In this document: piece by piece, positions 18,088 through 28,000 of the stretch
Numbering within the stretch: position 1 is the first letter of the stretch
Layout: every line of letters begins with the position of its first letter
Origin: Verrucomicrobiales bacterium
GTDB taxonomy: Bacteria > Verrucomicrobiota > Verrucomicrobiia > Limisphaerales > CAIMTB01
DNA length: 64,000 nucleotides
NCBI GenBank assembly: GCA_016795425.1
Contig: JAEUHG010000067.1
Location: 62,001 to 126,000, forward strand
Direction: 5' to 3'
Made by a program: the position numbers and the translations under genes
The notes under the pieces: model-generated
The model's database searches: none
Told to the model about the DNA's origin: nothing
The model's input: only the letters and a program-made list of their open reading frames with translations

Positions 18088-18217
18088 TTCATGGAGGGTG
18101 TCCTCCCGCGTTTATTCCCTGGCGCCCGCGCCCATGCTCCGTCGACACCGCCGCCGCGCCCGGCGCGGTTGGGGTGCAGGGCGCTGGGCCGGTGGTGCGC
18201 ACACGGCGGGGGAGGGA

Positions 18218-20233
18218 CTATTCCGACGCTTGGGCGAGCCGGGTGAGGACGTTGAAATCCTCGAGGGTGGTGGTGTCGCCTTTGACCTCCACGCCGGCAG
18301 CGACCTGTTTGAGCAGGCGCCGCATGATTTTGCCGGAGCGTGTTTTCGGCAGACCTTCAGCGAAGCGAATATCGTCGGGTTTGGCGACGGGTCCGATCTC
18401 CTTGGCGACATGCTGGCGCAGTTCGTCGCGGAGCTCGGGTTTGGCATGGATGCCGGACTTGAGGGTGACGAAGGCGACGAGGGCCTGACCTTTGAGTTCA
18501 TCGGGACGACCGACCACGGCGGCTTCGGCAACACTCGGATGGCTGACGAGGGCGCTCTCCACCTCCGCGGTGCCGATGCGATGTCCGGCGACGTTGAGCA
18601 CGTCGTCGATACGGCCGACGATCCAGAAGTACCCATCCTGATCCTGGCGGCAGCCGTCGCCCGTGAAGTAGGTGTGAGGAACCTCGGTCCAATAGGTTTG
18701 CTTGAAGCGTTCCGGATCACCCCAGACGCCGCGGAGCATCGAGGGCCAGGGTTTGCGGATGATGAGTTTGCCGCCGGCGTTGCGCGGGACTTCGACACCC
18801 TGTTCATCGACGACCTCGGGTTGGATGCCGAAGAAGGGAAGAGTGGCGGAGCCGGGTTTGAGGGGGGTCACACCAGGCAGAGGGCTGATCATGATGGCAC
18901 CGGTTTCGGTTTGCCACCAGGTGTCCACGATGGGGCAACGTCCGCCGCCGATGACCTCGTGGTACCACATCCAGGCCTCGGGATTGATGGGTTCGCCGAC
19001 GGATCCGAGAAGGCGGAGCGAGCGGAGATTGTGTTTCTTGGGCCATTCATCGCCCCACTTCATGAACGCGCGGATGGCGGTGGGGGCGGTGTAGAGGATG
19101 GTGACGCCGAATTTTTCGACGATGCGCCAGAAGCGATCGGGCTCGGGCCAGTTGGGAGCGCCTTCATACATCAGGCTGGTCGCCCCGTTGGCGAGTGGCC
19201 CGTAAACGAGGTAGCTGTGGCCGGTGACCCAGCCCACGTCAGCGGTGCACCAGTAGACGTCTTCCGGTTTCAGGTCGAAGACGTACCGCGAAGTGAGTTT
19301 GGTGCCGAGGAGGTAGCCGGCGGTGGTGTGGAAGATGCCTTTGGGTTTCCCGGTCGAACCACTGGTATACAGGATGAACAGCGGTGCTTCGCTTTCGAGC
19401 TTGGCCGGCGGGCAATCGGCCGTGACGTACTCCAGTTCGCGATGCCACCAGAAGTCGCGTCCTTCCTGCATGTGGATATCGTTGTAGCATCGGCGGAGCA
19501 CGATGACGGCGGTGGCGCTTGCGGCCAGCGCCTTTCCCTGGGCATCGCGAAGGTTAAGGGCGTCGTCGACGTTCTTCTTGAGTTGGACAATGGCACCCCG
19601 GCGGTAACCGCCGTCGGCGGTAACCACCAGCTTAGCGCCGCAATCGGCGATGCGATCGGCGACGGATTGCGCGCTGAATCCGCCGAAGACGACCGAATGC
19701 ACCGCGCCGATGCGGGCGCAGGCGAGCATGGCGATGGCGGCTTCGGGCACGAGGGGGAGGTAGATGAGGACGCGATCGCCTTTTCCAACCCCATGCCGCT
19801 TGAGGACATTGGCGAAGCGGCAGACTTCGCGGTGCAGTTGTTTATAGGTGAGGATGCGCTCCTCGCCGGGACGGCCGTCGGAGGCCGGTTCACCCTCCCA
19901 GATCAGCGCGGCTTTGTTGGCGATCGGGGTGTCGAGCCAGCGGTCGAGGCAGTTGACGGCCACGTTGGTCCGGCCTCCGACGAACCATTTGGCGACCGGT
20001 TCCTTCCATTGGAGCACCTTTTTGAATGGCGTGAACCAAACCAGTTCCTGGTTGGCAAGTCGGCCCCAAAACTTCTCCGGGTCCTTGATCGACTCGGCGT
20101 ACAGCTTCTTGTACGCGGCCAGCGACTTGATATGGGCGCGTTCCGCGAAGTCCTTGGAGGGTTTGAAAACCCTGGATTCGTTGAGAATGGAGGTAATCCC
20201 CGTGGCGGCGGGCGCAACGCTTGGTTTCGGCAT
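18218..20233 (-). CDS. acs: acetyl-CoA synthetase
   Basis: AMP-forming acetate:CoA ligase of 671 residues, cytosolic, turning acetate, ATP and CoA into acetyl-CoA. The P-loop-like A3 motif [12 protein letters not shown] is at about residue 285, YFTGDGC and [15 protein letters not shown] near 510-550, and the regulatory lysine motif [12 protein letters not shown] at about 630, the lysine that is acetylated in characterised Acs enzymes. The length and N-terminal region ([17 protein letters not shown]) are typical of true Acs rather than other acyl-CoA synthetases. AGGAAG lies 6 bases before the ATG. Repeat A copy 2 lies about 130 bp downstream. Confidence 0.96.
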   Translation of the reverse strand: MPKPSVAPAATGITSILNESRVFKPSKDFAERAHIKSLAAYKKLYAESIKDPEKFWGRLANQELVWFTPFKKVLQWKEPVAKWFVGGRTNVAVNCLDRWLDTPIANKAALIWEGEPASDGRPGEERILTYKQLHREVCRFANVLKRHGVGKGDRVLIYLPLVPEAAIAMLACARIGAVHSVVFGGFSAQSVADRIADCGAKLVVTADGGYRRGAIVQLKKNVDDALNLRDAQGKALAASATAVIVLRRCYNDIHMQEGRDFWWHRELEYVTADCPPAKLESEAPLFILYTSGSTGKPKGIFHTTAGYLLGTKLTSRYVFDLKPEDVYWCTADVGWVTGHSYLVYGPLANGATSLMYEGAPNWPEPDRFWRIVEKFGVTILYTAPTAIRAFMKWGDEWPKKHNLRSLRLLGSVGEPINPEAWMWYHEVIGGGRCPIVDTWWQTETGAIMISPLPGVTPLKPGSATLPFFGIQPEVVDEQGVEVPRNAGGKLIIRKPWPSMLRGVWGDPERFKQTYWTEVPHTYFTGDGCRQDQDGYFWIVGRIDDVLNVAGHRIGTAEVESALVSHPSVAEAAVVGRPDELKGQALVAFVTLKSGIHAKPELRDELRQHVAKEIGPVAKPDDIRFAEGLPKTRSGKIMRRLLKQVAAGVEVKGDTTTLEDFNVLTRLAQASE

Positions 20234-20315
20234 AGTGAACTTCCTAATCGGGAGCGACGCGGGATGTTAGGTGCGTCGCTGGCGAGGTCAACGGCGGTGT
20301 CAAAGCGGGAGGCGG

Positions 20316-21842
20316 TCAGGGGGCCAGCAGCATCAGGCACGCACCGGCGATGAACGTCGGGCCAAGGGCGCCCAGCAACAATCCGAGGGGCGAGACCCCT
20401 TCCGGAAAAAATTTGGCAAGGATGGATTGTCCGGCCGGATTCGGCGCGTTGGCGATGACGGTGAGGCCGCCCCCGGTCACGGCGCCCGCCACGACGGCGT
20501 GCTTCATGGTCTCGGTGAACCCGGGGACGAGCGTCGCAAGGTAGGTGATGGCAGCGTTGTCATTGAACGCCGTGAGCACCGTCGCCATGCCGAATAACGA
20601 CCACTTGCCGAGTCCACCCAGGGTCGGCGCAATCCACCATTGTTGGAGTCCGCCGTGAATGACGAGTCCGGCGAGAAAGAAGCCCACGAGAATGGGTCCG
20701 CGGAGATCGAGTCGGCTCTGGAAATCCTCGGTCGCGGTATAGAAGGCGAGGAAGAAGAGGAAACCGCCGACCATCAAGACCGGGTGATGGGCATTGAGGA
20801 CGGTCCAAGCCATGGCGAGCAGGTGGACGCCGGTGACCCAATGCGGGACTCGATGGGCCGCGGTTTCCGCCGCCTCCTTTTTCAGCATCTCCGTTTCCCA
20901 GGCATCCGCGATTCCTTTGAAGTCGCCGCGCAGTGCGAGGTAGACCGCGACATTGGAGGCGACCACGGCGGCGCACGCCTGAAGTCCGAAGTTCTCCAAC
21001 ATATAGGCCATGCCCCAGCCCCATTTGCCGGCGACCATAAGGACCGGCGGGGCGGCGAAATGGGTCAGGGTGCCGCCGATGGAGATGTTGACGAAGAGCA
21101 GGCCCAGGCTGGCGTAGGCGAGGCGGCGGGGAGGGTTGAGCCGGTAAAACTGACGTCCCAGAAGCATGGCGGAGATGGTCATGGCGCCAGGTTCGGTGAT
21201 GAACGAACCGAGCAACGGTCCGACCGTCATGATGGAAAACCACCAGGCGACGGGTGTTCCGCGGCCCACCGACGCGACGAGGCGGAGGAAGCGTTCCGCG
21301 AGTTCGAGAATAGGCCGGGTGGACGAGAGGGCCATGATGACCACCACGAACAGCGGTTCGATGAAGTGGACCCGATGTTCGAGGTAATTGACGGCTGTGC
21401 CCTGGCCCAAGCGTGTCGCCATCAGAATCACCAGCGGGACTGCCCACAGACCGAATACGGCCTCCACTTCTCCTAGAAAATGCAGGAGACGCGACGCGAC
21501 CGAGGCCGTTTCCGGCGGAGGCGGGGTCCCGGCCTTTTCAGCGGCTTGGACGGCGGCCCACCATTGGGCCTTGTGTTTCTCCTCGAGGTGATGGGCGAGG
21601 TGACGAAAGCGGGCCGCGAGGAAGGTGTGCAGGATGGCGCCGGCGAAGAGGACGGTGGCGAGCAGGTTGAAGGGTTCTGCGCTGATCCGGTGTTTCAGGA
21701 TTTCGGGCAGACTGGTGAGGTGGCTGTCCTGATAGGACTCCAGCGTCGGCGGAAATTCACGGCTTCCAGCGGCTGCAGTGTCAGCCGCCCACCCAACCGC
21801 GGGCAGGAGCAACCAGGACAGGATCAGAGCAAGACGGCACAT
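20316..21842 (-). CDS. putative Na+/H+ antiporter (PF07399-like)
   Basis: Polytopic inner-membrane protein of 508 residues with a signal-like N-terminus (LALILSWLLLPAVGWA) and about ten further hydrophobic segments. Segments such as GSFITEPGAMTISAMLLGRQFY, FVNISIGGTLTHFAAPPVLMVA and TAFNDNAAITYLATLVPG resemble the putative Na+/H+ antiporter family known from Chlamydiae and Verrucomicrobia, distantly related to NhaD. The buried Asp/Asn pairs fit ion exchange. The direct substrate is inferred from the family only. It is encoded on the same strand as acs and ferritin with gaps of about 80 bp, so co-transcription is possible but not required. Confidence 0.8.
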   Translation of the reverse strand: MCRLALILSWLLLPAVGWAADTAAAGSREFPPTLESYQDSHLTSLPEILKHRISAEPFNLLATVLFAGAILHTFLAARFRHLAHHLEEKHKAQWWAAVQAAEKAGTPPPPETASVASRLLHFLGEVEAVFGLWAVPLVILMATRLGQGTAVNYLEHRVHFIEPLFVVVIMALSSTRPILELAERFLRLVASVGRGTPVAWWFSIMTVGPLLGSFITEPGAMTISAMLLGRQFYRLNPPRRLAYASLGLLFVNISIGGTLTHFAAPPVLMVAGKWGWGMAYMLENFGLQACAAVVASNVAVYLALRGDFKGIADAWETEMLKKEAAETAAHRVPHWVTGVHLLAMAWTVLNAHHPVLMVGGFLFFLAFYTATEDFQSRLDLRGPILVGFFLAGLVIHGGLQQWWIAPTLGGLGKWSLFGMATVLTAFNDNAAITYLATLVPGFTETMKHAVVAGAVTGGGLTVIANAPNPAGQSILAKFFPEGVSPLGLLLGALGPTFIAGACLMLLAP

Positions 21843-21926
21843 CGCGCCGTCCGCGTATCAGAAGCGGGGGCCTGTCACAAGGCGATCCGACGCCGAACCG
21901 ACCCCTTGCGAGGGGGACCGAGAGGT

Positions 21927-22433
21927 TCAACCCTTCGGTCCTTCGGCGCGGCGGGCGGCTTCCCGATCGAGTTGGAAGAGGCCGGCAGCGGACGTGCCGA
22001 TCAGCCGGAGCTTGGCGATCATGTCGGAGACGGTGCGTTCCTCCTCAACCTGTTCATCAAGGAACCACTTGAGGAAGGCGACCGTGGCGTAGTCCTTGGC
22101 GGTTTGGGCCTGTTCGTAGATCTGGCAGATGGCAGCGGAGACTTTTTGTTCGTGGTTGAGGCTGACTTCGAAGGCGGCGAGCGTGTTATCGAACGTCATG
22201 GCGGGTGCGGCGATGCTGCCGAGCGACACTTTGCCGCCGCGATCGAGCAGGTAGCCGAAGAACTTGTTGGCGTGGCCGAGTTCTTCCTGACCTTGCAGCC
22301 GCATCCAGGCGGCGAAGCCGGAGAGTCCTTCATGCTCGAAGTAGGCCGACATGCCGAAGTAGGCATAGGCGGACGCCAGTTCGAGATTCACCTGACTGTT
22401 CAAGGCCTGGGAGATGACAGGGTCCAAATGCAT
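21927..22433 (-). CDS. ftnA: non-haem ferritin
   Basis: Iron-storage four-helix-bundle protein of 168 residues. Ferroxidase ligands are in place: Glu18, Glu51 and His54 (QGQEELGHANKFF), and further Glu/Gln in NHEQKVSA and DEQVEEE, as in FtnA. Subunits are expected to form a 24-mer cage that oxidises Fe(II). There is no haem-binding Met of the bacterioferritin type, so FtnA rather than Bfr. No Fur box was recognised upstream. Confidence 0.93.
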   Translation of the reverse strand: MHLDPVISQALNSQVNLELASAYAYFGMSAYFEHEGLSGFAAWMRLQGQEELGHANKFFGYLLDRGGKVSLGSIAAPAMTFDNTLAAFEVSLNHEQKVSAAICQIYEQAQTAKDYATVAFLKWFLDEQVEEERTVSDMIAKLRLIGTSAAGLFQLDREAARRAEGPKG

Positions 22434-22483
22434 GGTTAAAGGTTAGTGGACAAGAAGTGCCGTGCAAGTCGCGGGTCTCGCGC

Positions 22484-24892
22484 TCATGGCTGTTCCTCAC
22501 CATCGTCCAGGGCTTCGCGGATGGAATCCTGAATCTCGCGCGTCACCCGTTCCATGGTGGTGGCGCGGAGTTCAAGGTGCGTGGTGGTGCCTTGGCTGGT
22601 GCCGTCGAGCAGGAATAGGTCGCCACGACGGGTGACCTGCAGACTTTCGGTGACGAAACCACCCACGGCGTTGGGATAGGAGACCTGGAGCCGCGAAGGT
22701 CCGATGAAGTAGGTCCAGGTGCCTTCGCCCGTCCGACGGGTGCCGTCGAACTGAAACAGCATGGAGAAGGTCCCCAGCACATTGAAGCTAAGGACTCCCT
22801 GAATCGATTGACGCGCGCTGCCCGGGGCTTGTTCCCAACCCGTGACTTCCCAGTATCCGACCGGTTGCAGGGGGCTGGCCGGTTGGAAGGTCGCGCCAGC
22901 GGGTTGGGCCGGTGTTTCGGAAGTCGATGAAACCTGCTTGGTGCTGCCTTTCCCGACGTCCGACTCCGATGCAGCCGCTGCCGAGGCGGATTCGGATGGA
23001 CGCGTCGGCGGTTCGGCGGGTGCAGGAATGTGGCTGGCGAGTTCCGGGATGTCGCGCAGCGCGGTCCACGTTCCCGAGGTTGCCGGGCGCACCTGGGTGG
23101 AACCGGTTAACCGGCGATCACGGATCCACTCCCGGATTTCCGCATCGGTGGCTTCGTGTTCCCGTCCGTCGGCAGCGATGACTCGCCAGGTCGATGGAGG
23201 TGCGGTCGGGGCAGGCTTGGGCGATGCCGACGGCCCCTGGCTGGATGTATCGGGGGCTGTTGGCGGACGAATGGATGCGGAGTCTGAGGGGGGCGTGCCA
23301 GGTCCGCGGGACCAGAGAATGGCGCCGACGATGACGATGACCGCGGCAGTGCCGGCGGCGGCGAGCCAGATGGGAATTCCGCGGTGCGCCGGGGGTGGGA
23401 CCGGTCGTGGCGGTCTGGGGTCGTGGTCGGGAACTCGAGGTCCGCGTGGATCCGGAGGGGGACCCACGAGATTGTCGCGCCATCGGCTCTTGGCTTTCTC
23501 CAGCTTTTCCGCGGCATCACGGTATTGAGGACGTCGCTGGACGACCGCTTGAAGTGCCGTCGCCGCCTGTTCCCACCTGCCGGCGTCAAGATGACGCATG
23601 CCGTCGCTGTATTCTTGCGCCAACTGCTGTTCGGAGCGCGTGCGAGCAAGGAGGTCGGCGGCGGCGCGGTGGCCGGGTTCGAGAACGAGGGCCGCTTCAC
23701 ATTTCCCGATGGCCGTCGGGAATTCTTCGCGGGAGAGGGCGGCCTCCGCCTCGGCGACGAGTTGAATCAAGGGCGTCGTAGTCTTCTCGAGATCGAAGAT
23801 GCGGCCGTCCGGTGACCGCAGGTAAAGGACCGGGGTGCCCCATTCGACAAGGTTACCGCCGCCATAGACGGCCTTGCGAGCTTCGGCGAGAGAGGCGTCG
23901 ACCGGCCAGCCATCGGCCAGAGCGCGGTAAAATTCCGTGGCAAATACGACGGCCGCCTCGTCGCTGATTTCAAACTGCATGGCGATCACCGCAGGGATGT
24001 TGCGGCGGACGAGGGTTTGGGCGACGCCGGCGAAGAGGTCCTCGGGCGAGGTTCGGGCGCCCTCGCAGCAATTCAGCACCACCAGGCGTAAGGTGTCTTC
24101 GTCCTTGAGATAAATCGCGAGATCGCGACCTGACACCTTGCGTCCCCGACCGGATTCATCCTGGACCACGAGCACGCCTTCGGGGTTGGGGCTGGAGGTT
24201 TCGAAACCGCCGTGGCCAATGAAATGGAAGATGTGATACTGGCCGCGCCGGAGTTGGCTTTGCAGTCCGCTCAGCGTGGGTGATGGGAGCCGGTCGACGA
24301 CCAGCATCCCCTGTTCGACCAGGGGGGCGAGTGCCGACTGCAGTTGGTTCCACTCGTGGTCGACGTCGAGGGCGTCATAGTCCGAGGGACTGGACACCAT
24401 GACCAGGGCGCGCAGTGGGGCGCGGAGCGCAAGGGGCTGAATGCGTTCCGGAAGTTCGAGGTAGTGAACCAACGGAGTTCCGGCAGACAATTGCAGGAAT
24501 TCGCGGTCGCGCGGGTCGTAGAGGTACTCCCACGGCAGTCCCGCAAGTTCGGGAGCGTCGGTGAGTCTTAGGCGAAGCCGAAGGCCGCGGTTCTGTCGAT
24601 GCGCCTCGGCGAGGCTTTCGTGCCAGCGCTCACCGACGTCTCCACCAAAGACGGCATCGAAAAGCTTGCCGCCGAACTCACGTGCGGCCTGGGACCCTGG
24701 CGATTCGGCGCGACGAACGCCCGACCTGCGTTGCCCAATTTGGAGCAGGTAGACCTGGAGTTTGTCGGAGGTGAAGGGGATCTGGAAGGCGTGCGTGCCG
24801 TGGCCTCCCGGCGCATTGACGATGACGGCGCGATAACCGTCATCGGCCGGCTCCACGCGCAGATCAAAATCGAGATAGTCCTGTGAGGGCAT
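22484..24892 (-). CDS. CHAT-domain (caspase-like) protein with TPR, membrane anchor and GYF-like domain
   Basis: About 802 residues from the ATG at 24892 (MPSQDYLDFDLRVEP); the frame is open from 25009. The N-terminal CHAT protease domain carries the expected dyad: His in FHFIGHGGF (about 226) and Cys in VVLNCCEGA (about 273). TPR-like helices follow (about 360-450), then a Pro-rich linker, a hydrophobic segment IPIWLAAAGTAAVIVIVGA (about 505), a Ser/Thr/Pro linker, a GYF_2/DUF4339-like domain (about 567-616) and a C-terminal beta-rich, lipocalin-like region (about 665-785). The catalytic half should be cytosolic and the C-terminus outside, if the orientation follows the charges. Substrate and trigger are unknown; no gasdermin, trypsin or nucleotide-signalling gene is adjacent. 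Confidence 0.85.
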   Translation of the reverse strand: MPSQDYLDFDLRVEPADDGYRAVIVNAPGGHGTHAFQIPFTSDKLQVYLLQIGQRRSGVRRAESPGSQAAREFGGKLFDAVFGGDVGERWHESLAEAHRQNRGLRLRLRLTDAPELAGLPWEYLYDPRDREFLQLSAGTPLVHYLELPERIQPLALRAPLRALVMVSSPSDYDALDVDHEWNQLQSALAPLVEQGMLVVDRLPSPTLSGLQSQLRRGQYHIFHFIGHGGFETSSPNPEGVLVVQDESGRGRKVSGRDLAIYLKDEDTLRLVVLNCCEGARTSPEDLFAGVAQTLVRRNIPAVIAMQFEISDEAAVVFATEFYRALADGWPVDASLAEARKAVYGGGNLVEWGTPVLYLRSPDGRIFDLEKTTTPLIQLVAEAEAALSREEFPTAIGKCEAALVLEPGHRAAADLLARTRSEQQLAQEYSDGMRHLDAGRWEQAATALQAVVQRRPQYRDAAEKLEKAKSRWRDNLVGPPPDPRGPRVPDHDPRPPRPVPPPAHRGIPIWLAAAGTAAVIVIVGAILWSRGPGTPPSDSASIRPPTAPDTSSQGPSASPKPAPTAPPSTWRVIAADGREHEATDAEIREWIRDRRLTGSTQVRPATSGTWTALRDIPELASHIPAPAEPPTRPSESASAAAASESDVGKGSTKQVSSTSETPAQPAGATFQPASPLQPVGYWEVTGWEQAPGSARQSIQGVLSFNVLGTFSMLFQFDGTRRTGEGTWTYFIGPSRLQVSYPNAVGGFVTESLQVTRRGDLFLLDGTSQGTTTHLELRATTMERVTREIQDSIREALDDGEEQP

Positions 24893-25029
24893 GGAGGAGA
24901 GAGGGTGGATCAGACCGTTGAGCCGTGCCCATGCCTGGCCGGGACACCAGGATGGATTTGATGGGCTATACCACGAGGAACGGCGGGCGACAATCGCCGA
25001 GCGCCTCACCTACAGAGCGTGAGGGCCGG

Positions 25030-28000
25030 TCACGGTTGGGCTGGAGTGATGACCTGATAGAATTGAACACCGTTGGGCGGCGCAGTGACGGGCACAAGGA
25101 TGGTGCGGTCGAAGTAGTCCGCAGGCACATCGGCCACCTTGATCCACAGTCCGCGTTCGGCGTCGGCGCGCTGGAGGACCGAGTAGGTGCGCTGCGCCAT
25201 GGCGTCGAATCGCACGGCGACGCCCGCGCTTGGAACCCATTCCAGGCGGATGGCCAGCCGGCTCGTGGCATCGCGGGGATGGGTTCCGGCGAGGAGTTCG
25301 GCGAAGTTGGTTTGGCCATCGTGATCGGCATCGAGAGAGGCATCTGCCGGTGAGTCCGGGTCAAGGCCGTAGGTCGTTTCCCAGTCATTCGGCATGCCAT
25401 CGAAATCTCGGTCTGTCATGGGCGGTTGGGTTCCCGAGCCCGGCGACGGAACGTTGAGCACCCAGTTGGCGGGGTCATTGGCGTACTCGGCGGAGTGCCA
25501 GCGTTGCAACGACGCGCCAGGAATGGCTGAGGCGTTCGGCCACGGCGCGTCCGTACCATATTCCACCACCTCGACCAGGAGCCAGGGCACGAAACCCGCG
25601 TCGGCGCTGGGCGGTGCCTGGGGCGTGTCGGGACGTTCCAGGCGGACAGCTTCGCCCTGGTCGGAAAGGCGTCCGCGGAAGGGGCCGAAATAAGAGGCTC
25701 CCGCAGGAGTGCCATAACGCGTCTTGAACTCGGCGAGGAGCGTGGTGTTCGTTGGCGGGAAATTCAGCACCACGGCGAACTGTCCGGGCGCCAGGGTGCT
25801 GCCGAGTGGAAACTCGAAGTCCACGCCACCGCGCAGCCGCCAGGTATTGGTGGACACTGCCGGATCGTAAAGCGCCACGGTTTGGGACTGGCGGTTGTGC
25901 AGCTCCACGAACTCGAATTCGGGTGTCTCGACTTCGTTCGTGCCGGCACCAGTGATCGGTCGGAAATGGAGTTCGGTGATGGCGATGGGACCGACGCTGG
26001 GATAGGCGTTGGGCAGCCCGCGACTCTGTCGGAATTCGTCGATTGAGGTCGGTGCGTCTTTGCCGAAAGTCCGACGACTCTGGGGGGCCAGGGTCCAACC
26101 GAGGCTCGTGCGATGGCGGCCGAGGGAGACGCCGTTCGCCAATGCTTCGAAGGCGGCGTGGATTCGTCGACCCGTCAGGCCCCCGGCGGGATCGGGTTCC
26201 GACAACCAGAGGGTGCCGCCGTGGGCGGAATTGAGGGTGAATGCCAACGGATGTCCGGTGGGATGAAACAGCGACTCGAAGAGGACGAGGAAGCCGCCGG
26301 GCTCGATGAGGGAGGGGCTGGGCAGGACGAATTTGCGCAGTTGTTCAGGATCATCGCTGAGGTACCAGCCACCGAGATCAACGGCGGAGGCGGAGGCATT
26401 ATGCAACTCGATGGCGTCCTCGAGCGGTGGGTCGGTGTGGGTGAGGAGTTCGTTGATGACGACGCCCGGGTGGGGTCTCCAATTGCCGCTGCCTGGAGAG
26501 GCGGATCGCGGGAAATCGAGGATGGCATCCGAACCATCGGGGAAGCGACCGGACGAAACACCGGTGGGTTGCGGGGCGAAGTCGATCGCGTCCCGTAATG
26601 CTCGGCTCGAATCATAGAGACGCAGGCTTTCACCATGTCCATCGAGGCGAAAGGGCAGGTGATGCAGGCCGAGGGATGCATCACCATCGGCCAGCCAATG
26701 TTGGAAGCCGCCTGGGGCGATCAGGGTCAGCGGAGGAAAGACGTGGCGTTGGACGCCAGCCAGGGACGGATCATCCGTGAGCGACCATCCACCGATATCG
26801 GCTGGGATCGTTCCCGGGTTGTAAAGTTCGATCCAGTCATCGCCGGTCGGATTTCCCGCGAGCCATTCATTGAGGCGGATCTCGGCGGAAGAGGCGACTT
26901 CAGCCGCGGTGGTGTTGGAGGCGCCAGGAGTCGGGGAAACCAGCAAACGGGCCGACCCGCCGGTACTTGGAGTTCCGACGGATTGATTGACGAGTTGGGC
27001 GCCGTAGATCACCTCGTCGAGCCGTTGACCTTGGGGATTGGAGAGGCGGAGTCGGGAGCCCTCGCCGCCGAGGTTGAAGCCGGTTTCGAGTACCGGCGTG
27101 TTATTGGTCGAACCCGGACGGCTGCCATCACACCAAAGCACCAGGAAACTGCGGGGACCCAGGTGGACACCCGGCGGAATCTTCCAAGGCTTGGCTTGAT
27201 CGGTGTCCAGCGTGCAACCCGTAAGGTCGAAGGTGGTCGTCGCCGGATTGAACAGCTCTACCCAATCGGCCACGGTACCGTCCGGTCGACGTACGGCGGT
27301 CGCATTGCGAGCCATCCATTCGTGGATACGCGGGCCATCGGCATGGGCGAGATAGTTGGACGCACCCGGACTCGCCGTTCCCGGCGTGACGATGGGCGTT
27401 CCCGTGCCGTCGGGAATTCGGCCGAGAGCGATTCCTTCCTGGGCGTTGCCATAGGTCACTCGGGACCGTTCCGTGCCAGAAGCGTCGTACAGGGTTATCG
27501 AGGCGCCGGAGGCTGGGAGCTTCAATGCAAGATGATCCGGCCCCGGTTTGTCGTCCGCCTTCAGAACCACGAACCCGGAAGCGGGAACAAAGGACGGCAC
27601 ACCCAAGCGGGCGAGTTGGTTGGAGACCGCGATCGTGAGTCCCAGCAGGGGAGCCGGCCGGGTGGTGTCGGTGTTGTGGAGTTCGATCCAGTCCTCGTCG
27701 CCGGGCGGTGGATTGGGCAGGCATTCATTGAGGACGACCAGGCCGGCATCGGCGGTCTGGGCCGGTTCGTTCCGGGCCAACGGCGTGGGTTCGCAGAGGG
27801 ACCACTCGCGGTCGGTGCCCAGACGTCCCAAACTGAAACCCGATGGGATCCGGCCGAAGGTGACGGCATCCACGCGCACGCCTTGGGCGTCGGCAAGCAC
27901 CAGGATCTCGCCGTCGCGATCGAGCCGGAAGCCCGCCTGCCAGCCGTCGTCCGCCGACGGCGTATTACCGACCAGCCACACCCTCAGCCGGCCTGCGGGT

